From Candidatus Woesearchaeota archaeon (lineage in GTDB: Archaea > Nanobdellota > Nanobdellia > Woesearchaeales > ARS49): a stretch of 38,741 nucleotides of DNA. Position numbers and translations under genes: made by a program. Location of the stretch: assembly GCA_002687275.1 (NCBI GenBank), contig NYZT01000027.1:1-38741 (forward strand), written 5' to 3'. The notes beneath the pieces are model-generated. The model was not told the origin of the DNA and did no database searches. It worked only from the letters and a program-made list of their open reading frames with translations. Positions 33,338-38,741 of this stretch are shown piece after piece. Within the stretch, counting starts at the first letter, position 1; the number at the start of each line of letters is the position of its first letter.

Positions 33338-35476
33338 ATGTTTAAGGGGCAGGCGACACTGTTCGTCATACTTGGAGCACTATTGCTCATCACTATAGCT
33401 AGCGCCGCCTATTTTGTCAACCAACGTCAGGTCCAACTCTCAGAAGGACAGCTGCCAACACTACAAGAGGTGCCCGCAGTCGCCCAACCCGTGGTGGAGT
33501 ACTACCAAAGCTGCATCCGTCAGGTGGGAAGAGACGCGCTACGCCTCGTGGGCCTGCACGGAGGCTACACCTCGTCGCAAAGCCTACGTTCTAACCCTTA
33601 TGATCCCACAGGAGCAAACAACGACGGCGTGCACTTATTCCAGGACACAGACCTCGTGGCAGCATACTGGCACTACCTAAAAAGCCCGAACAACTGCGAA
33701 AAGCTCGGCGAGTGCGTGTATGATACAAAAAGACCTCCCCTGCGAGGCAGGGATTCCATCCAAAGCGATCTTGAGGACTACGTAAGCGCAAACCTGCCCT
33801 CGTGCCTACGTGACTTCCCCATGGAGGGGGTAACCGTCAAGCAAGACGATGACATTGACACCCGGGTCACGATAACCTCCCAGAACGTCCAGTTCCTCGT
33901 CAACCACGACCTCGTCATCCAGCGAGGAGGAGAATCATACCCCCGCGACCAGTTCCTCTACGTAGAAAACCTCAACATAGTTGAAATATATGATCTAGCC
34001 ACAGAGATAACCAACCTAGAACGACAGTTCAACTACCTCGAAAAGATGACCAAAGAGCTCATCTCCTCTTTTTCGGGAAGAAGCAGAAACAGGATGCCAC
34101 CCATAGCAGACTTTGAGGTTGCGCTAGCCGCGCCACGCTTCTGGACCAAGTTCGACTCAGAACGCATCTTCAGAGACGTCCTAGGAACCCACGCCAGCCT
34201 CTTCCAGGTGCTGAACACACGCGCCTACAGCCCCATCATCGCGCCTGCCGCAGTCGCAGACCCAGAACTCTTCGAACTCATCTACAACCGAATGTTCATC
34301 GTTCCCGTACAGACAGAATATCCAGACTTGACTGCAGACTTTGTCTATCTCGACTGGAAGCCATACTTTGACATCAACTGTCCGGGCCAGGTCTGCCGCC
34401 CAGAGGGCTTTGTGGCAAACTTCCTACCCCTTCCCTTTGGCTTCCACAGAACACGATTCTTCTACGACGTCAGCTACCCCGTCATGGTGGAGCTAAGCAA
34501 TCCAGACGCGTTCAACGGCCAAGGCTACAGCTTCAGATTCTTCCTCGAGGCAAACATGCGTAACAACAACCCGCTAACATCAGAGTACGTTGAGCTAGCA
34601 GACCCTGGCCTGCCCCAGCCATCCGAGTATTGCGATCCAACACGATGGCACACGCCAGCAAAATTCAAGGTAACCAATGGCTTTACTGGCAGAGCCGTGC
34701 CCGAGGCAGCCATAAGCTTCAACTGTGAGCCAGAAGAGTGCATGCTCGGCACTACAGACGACCAAGGAGTGTTTGAAGGGCTCGTACCTTCCTGTATAGG
34801 AGGGACCGCAACCGTGCTCCACAGAGACTATGCAAGCGTAAGCAAAGACGTAGACTCTGACCTGCCCTTTGAGGAAACCTTAGAATTCTACCCCTACGTC
34901 AACGTAGACTTCGAGGCAGAAAAATTACGCATACGAAAGACAGGAAACAACTTCTTCCTCGACGTTGTAAACCCTGCACCTCTGCGACCTTTCGAGCAGG
35001 CAGCAATACTATTAACCCGGAAGACCGAGGGCACAGAGCCAACCTTCACCGCCGTGGCAGAGATCCAAGGAGACCCCTTCAAGCCATCCCAAAACGAAAA
35101 CATAAGAATGGTGCCTGGCACGTACGAAGTACGCATCATGGCCTCGGCAAGTCCAGATCCTGCATGGGTGATCCCTCCACGCGAGAGATGCTTTGACGCA
35201 GGATTCTTCGACGAAGAATGCGTCATGCTGCCAGACGAAGAGATCAAGTTTGACAAGGACCAACCCTTCCCTACCGGAGACCACACCATGGAATGGGAGC
35301 TAACGCCAGAGAACCTCAAGGGCGCAAAAAGCATAACGTTCCGGTATGTCAGCTACGAACTCAGCCCCAACAACGACAACACGTTAGAGGACCTAGACAA
35401 GATCAACCTGCCAGCAGAGCTAACCGCAAGAGCAGAGACCCAAGAAAAACTACAACCGGTGATATTCTATGGCTAA
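33338..35476 (+). CDS. Large exported protein with KGQ class III (pilin-like) N-terminus
   Basis: MFKGQATLFVILGALLLITIASAAYF N-terminus; TATA-like tatatttatataat (33300-33313). Confidence 0.8.
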   Translation: MFKGQATLFVILGALLLITIASAAYFVNQRQVQLSEGQLPTLQEVPAVAQPVVEYYQSCIRQVGRDALRLVGLHGGYTSSQSLRSNPYDPTGANNDGVHLFQDTDLVAAYWHYLKSPNNCEKLGECVYDTKRPPLRGRDSIQSDLEDYVSANLPSCLRDFPMEGVTVKQDDDIDTRVTITSQNVQFLVNHDLVIQRGGESYPRDQFLYVENLNIVEIYDLATEITNLERQFNYLEKMTKELISSFSGRSRNRMPPIADFEVALAAPRFWTKFDSERIFRDVLGTHASLFQVLNTRAYSPIIAPAAVADPELFELIYNRMFIVPVQTEYPDLTADFVYLDWKPYFDINCPGQVCRPEGFVANFLPLPFGFHRTRFFYDVSYPVMVELSNPDAFNGQGYSFRFFLEANMRNNNPLTSEYVELADPGLPQPSEYCDPTRWHTPAKFKVTNGFTGRAVPEAAISFNCEPEECMLGTTDDQGVFEGLVPSCIGGTATVLHRDYASVSKDVDSDLPFEETLEFYPYVNVDFEAEKLRIRKTGNNFFLDVVNPAPLRPFEQAAILLTRKTEGTEPTFTAVAEIQGDPFKPSQNENIRMVPGTYEVRIMASASPDPAWVIPPRERCFDAGFFDEECVMLPDEEIKFDKDQPFPTGDHTMEWELTPENLKGAKSITFRYVSYELSPNNDNTLEDLDKINLPAELTARAETQEKLQPVIFYG

Positions 35477-38400
35477 CCTCCGACCAGCACTAGTGATGAT
35501 CGCGCTCATACTCAGCCTGCCCCTCGCCCAGGCGCAACTACTCAACGTCGTTGAGTTTGGCGGCTCAGACAATGTCGTGGGCTTCATCCGCGACGGGGAA
35601 AGCCTAAGAGCGGTCGTCCAGGCAAGCATCCCTGGCGAGGACGTCATTGACGACCAGCAGATACGCATCGTGTTTGGAAGCACCTTCCAAACCATGGACT
35701 CATGCGCAGACAAAGGAGGCGGGTTGTTCGAATGCACGTTTACGAGAAGCCAACCGCCCTTAGGAGACTACACCGTCAAGCTAGTGGATGACGCCAACAA
35801 GCTCAACCAAAACGCTCCGAGCGTGCTCGAAAAAGACGTAACCCTGGGCCAGGACGGCCTACCTCCCGCAGTGTTCGTGAGCGTCACCCCCACGCTAAGC
35901 AGAGACGGCCGAGGCACGGTAAGCGTACGCGTGGAGGACTACTCCACCGCTGTTGGAGACACCAATGCCTGCTCCGGTATCAAAACAGCCACGATAAAAG
36001 CCGACAGCACCACCGTAGGCAGTCTCAGTGGCAATCCAAGCGAATGCATACTTACCAGCACAATAGACCTCCAAGAGACCGCCACAGGATTCAAGGACGT
36101 CCAGATCTGCGGCACTGCAGAAGATTTTGTTGGCAGGACAAGCCCGGAAAAGTGCACCACCTTTAGCATAGACAACAACCCGCCAGTAATAGGAAGTCTT
36201 GAGATACGGAACAACATCGGCACGATAACCCACCTGAAAAGCGGAAGTCCACAAAGCGTAAGCGTAGCCGTCCAGGTAACAGGAGACAACGACGACCTCG
36301 TAGAGATCAAAGCAGACCTGACATCTTTGGGAGGCAGCATACGCAGCCCTGACAGTAGCTCAGGCAACAGCTTTGTCTGGAACACCGCCCTCACGCCAGA
36401 CGCAGCCTGTAGCATCAGCGTTGAGGCAACAGACGCACTAGGCAACCGAGCCACCAAAAACTTTGATTGCAAACTCCCACTCGATGACGAGGGTCCTGCC
36501 ATCAACAGCGTGGTATCCGCGGTGCTAGACGGAGAAACATTAGTGCTGGGCAAAAAAGCAGACATCCTCATCGCTGTTGAGGACAAGGACAACGCAGGCA
36601 GCAAAGGTGTGGGCGTGGCGGGCGGCGGCGTGTTCGTCGATACCAACCAGCTAGGAAAGGGCATAGTCCAGGTCGAAGAATGCAAACCAAGCGGTGCCAC
36701 TTTTGTCTGCAGACTACGCTTCAAAAACACAAGAGATGTGACCACCACCATAGAAGTGGTGGCAGCCGATGATCTCGGTAATGAGGGCGCCAGCGTCACC
36801 AAAAACGTTCGCGCAAAAGTACAAGGGCCAAAAATCATCCAGATCAGCCCCATCAAGGTCTTGCTAGGTGAAGAAGGTGATACTGGCGTGGTGGCCACCC
36901 AAGGAAGCGTGCTAGAAATCAACGCAAACGCAACAGGATTCACCACGACCATGGCCAACTTTAACGGCACCGACGGTGGCGAGGTGGCAGGAGGCTGCGA
37001 AGGAAACGCTTGCTTATTCCAATCCACCATCCAGAACACCGGGCCATTTGAGACAGAGATAACCGTGAGCTTCTTTGACGAGGTGGGCAACGAAGCCAAG
37101 AAAATCCTACCTCTTACCGTAGCAGGAACAAAGGATGTAGAGAATCCTAACTTCTGGGGAAGCGAGATCAGCTGCACACCCGAACTCATCGACAGAGACA
37201 CGGCAAGCATGATCAGCCAGAAAAGATTCTGCAAAGTCCAACTCACGCCAAACAATGAGGGACAGAAGCCAAGCACGGTCGCCATCCAACTCGACAAGAC
37301 ACAATGCACCGGCACCTTTGAGGGCGCGCTGGCAGACCTCCAACTCATCAACAACGTCCAGGGAAGCACCTCCCCCATCATGGTCTACACACTAGATGCC
37401 AAAGACTTCGAGGTTGATGACTTGTTGATAGAATGCCCGCTACTCATCCGAAGCACGGTAGGAACAGGGAACAAGACCCTTCTCGTCAACCAGCCAGAAA
37501 GCGAGATGGTCAACACCACCATACTCTTCTACAACCAGCCCTTCGGCACCATGTTCAAGAACCAGCAAGAAGAGATCGACAAAGAACTCGAAGATGCTGA
37601 GGACGCCATGAAATGGGTCGGCGCGCTGAACAAGATAGTCAAGATCGCAGAGGCCATATGCAAACTCTACCACATGGTCAGCCAGCTACTCGTGACGCTG
37701 ACCACCGCCACCGTCGTGCTGAAGAACATCGGCGAGAAGACCTTCCCATTCGGAGCAGGGGTAAAAGCAGCCGGCGACGTCATGTGCGGCAGCGTAGAGA
37801 CCGGCAGGAAAACGTTAGAAGATAAACTCTATCCCAAATTCTTCAACCCCTTCTGCAGCTTTGTCAACTGCCAATACACCAGCACAGACGCACTTGACGA
37901 GGACAAGTTCACCGGAAAACTAGCAAAAGCAACAGGCGGAGGAAGCGGAGGCCTAGGCAACATCTGTACCAAGGTGAACGCCTTCCTAGCTGCAAACACC
38001 GGCGCGCTAGGCAAGTTCGCCCTAGGCGCGGACGGCCGAAGCATCAGCCTCGGCCAAGAAGTGGGTGCTGCGCCAGCACCTGGCGGCAAGATACCCGAAG
38101 GCGGCATCATCAAAGGTAGCACCAAAGGTGTGGAGAAGAACTGCGCAAAACTCTCCAAAGATACAGGGGTGGCGGACGCGTGTAGCGTGCCACTCAACGT
38201 GATCAACGTCAAGGATAGCCTGTTCTGGAGCAGCATATGCTTATGCTTACCTGGCGTCATCAAAGGGTTGGAAAGAATACGCCAGATCAAATGCCAGTAC
38301 GGCGTATGTATAAAGAAGGATGTCGTCCAAGGAGGCATGCCACTTACGTACTGCAAAGACCTCAAATCCTACCTCACCTGCACGTATGTTGTGGGAGAGA

Positions 38401-38720
38401 TCTGGAACGCCATTCCCTTCTCAGCACTCATGGACCGGCTAACCAGCGCGATAACAGACGTGCTCACGCTAAACCCTGGAGCCATCGCAGCACTAGGCTT
38501 TGGCGTGGTGTGCGCGTGCCCACAAACCGCAGAGTTATGGCAGGCATGCGCCCTGGTAAAGATAACCTCGCAACTGTCAGAGGCAGCCTTCCAAATCAAA
38601 CAGATGTTCGCGGCAGAGAGCTTCTTCAAAGACGCCCTAGGCATCACGGACCAAGGAGATTATTGTGCAGAGCTCGAAGAACTCGACGAAGGAACCACCA
38701 GCACCGGAGCGAGCCCATGA
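35469..38720 (+). CDS. Large secreted Ig-like-repeat protein with Cys-rich/hydrophobic C-terminal region
   Basis: Signal peptide MANLRPALVMIALILSLPLAQAQ; repeated Ig-like units with acidic turns; 8-nt overlap with upstream gene (ATGGCTAA). Confidence 0.85.
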   Translation: MANLRPALVMIALILSLPLAQAQLLNVVEFGGSDNVVGFIRDGESLRAVVQASIPGEDVIDDQQIRIVFGSTFQTMDSCADKGGGLFECTFTRSQPPLGDYTVKLVDDANKLNQNAPSVLEKDVTLGQDGLPPAVFVSVTPTLSRDGRGTVSVRVEDYSTAVGDTNACSGIKTATIKADSTTVGSLSGNPSECILTSTIDLQETATGFKDVQICGTAEDFVGRTSPEKCTTFSIDNNPPVIGSLEIRNNIGTITHLKSGSPQSVSVAVQVTGDNDDLVEIKADLTSLGGSIRSPDSSSGNSFVWNTALTPDAACSISVEATDALGNRATKNFDCKLPLDDEGPAINSVVSAVLDGETLVLGKKADILIAVEDKDNAGSKGVGVAGGGVFVDTNQLGKGIVQVEECKPSGATFVCRLRFKNTRDVTTTIEVVAADDLGNEGASVTKNVRAKVQGPKIIQISPIKVLLGEEGDTGVVATQGSVLEINANATGFTTTMANFNGTDGGEVAGGCEGNACLFQSTIQNTGPFETEITVSFFDEVGNEAKKILPLTVAGTKDVENPNFWGSEISCTPELIDRDTASMISQKRFCKVQLTPNNEGQKPSTVAIQLDKTQCTGTFEGALADLQLINNVQGSTSPIMVYTLDAKDFEVDDLLIECPLLIRSTVGTGNKTLLVNQPESEMVNTTILFYNQPFGTMFKNQQEEIDKELEDAEDAMKWVGALNKIVKIAEAICKLYHMVSQLLVTLTTATVVLKNIGEKTFPFGAGVKAAGDVMCGSVETGRKTLEDKLYPKFFNPFCSFVNCQYTSTDALDEDKFTGKLAKATGGGSGGLGNICTKVNAFLAANTGALGKFALGADGRSISLGQEVGAAPAPGGKIPEGGIIKGSTKGVEKNCAKLSKDTGVADACSVPLNVINVKDSLFWSSICLCLPGVIKGLERIRQIKCQYGVCIKKDVVQGGMPLTYCKDLKSYLTCTYVVGEIWNAIPFSALMDRLTSAITDVLTLNPGAIAALGFGVVCACPQTAELWQACALVKITSQLSEAAFQIKQMFAAESFFKDALGITDQGDYCAELEELDEGTTSTGASP

Positions 38721-38741
38721 GAAAACTCACCAGCCTCATAC
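38717..38741 (+). CDS. 5' fragment of next gene (MRKLTSLI...), truncated by the window edge
   Basis: ATGA overlap with the 35469..38720 stop codon; signal-peptide-like start. Confidence 0.5.

Noticed and set aside
35939-37381. 480-aa minus-strand ORF
   Set aside because: Lies entirely inside the 1083-aa secreted protein gene; Ser/Leu/Pro-rich shadow composition with no recognisable domain, while the plus strand has a signal peptide and Ig-like repeats.
1-38741. tRNA/rRNA genes, transposases, integrases, toxin-antitoxin or defence genes
   Set aside because: None recognised in intergenic gaps, which are mostly short, or in ORF translations; no insertion-sequence-like terminal repeats seen.

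Overview
The window reads as a gene-dense archaeal segment, probably DPANN/Woesearchaeota-like. This rests on an archaeal RNase P Rpp21-type subunit, a TrmB-like regulator, and TATA-like boxes about 23-30 nt upstream of many start codons. The lineage is inference; no marker gene was searched. The left 23 kb is dominated by two giant convergent surface-protein genes. (i) A >3.59 kaa plus-strand Cys-rich mosaic, open at the left window edge, carries a seven-repeat FG-GAP/integrin-like propeller, four jelly-roll-like repeats, three families of Cys modules and a single C-terminal TM. It is followed by a small overlapping single-pass membrane protein. (ii) A ~3.74 kaa minus-strand protein has seven ~800-bp glycine-rich, sequon-dense beta-solenoid-like modules, a complete-looking alpha/beta-hydrolase (lipase-like) domain, TM helices and a basic cytoplasmic tail with a repeated [L-K-x-x-F-G-T-x-Y]-like motif. 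It is bracketed in the same operon by two small paralogous proteins of a family I do not recognise, with a 21-bp palindrome between the operon's TATA box and its first start codon. The rest includes rnp4, a coiled-coil protein, a divergent phosphoglycerate kinase, a TrmB-like regulator, a compact bacterial-type signal peptidase II, small membrane/secreted proteins, a SpoIIM/DUF95 protein and a cluster of large secreted proteins running off the right edge. No tRNA, rRNA, CRISPR or transposon was seen. All homology calls are from motif recognition by eye.
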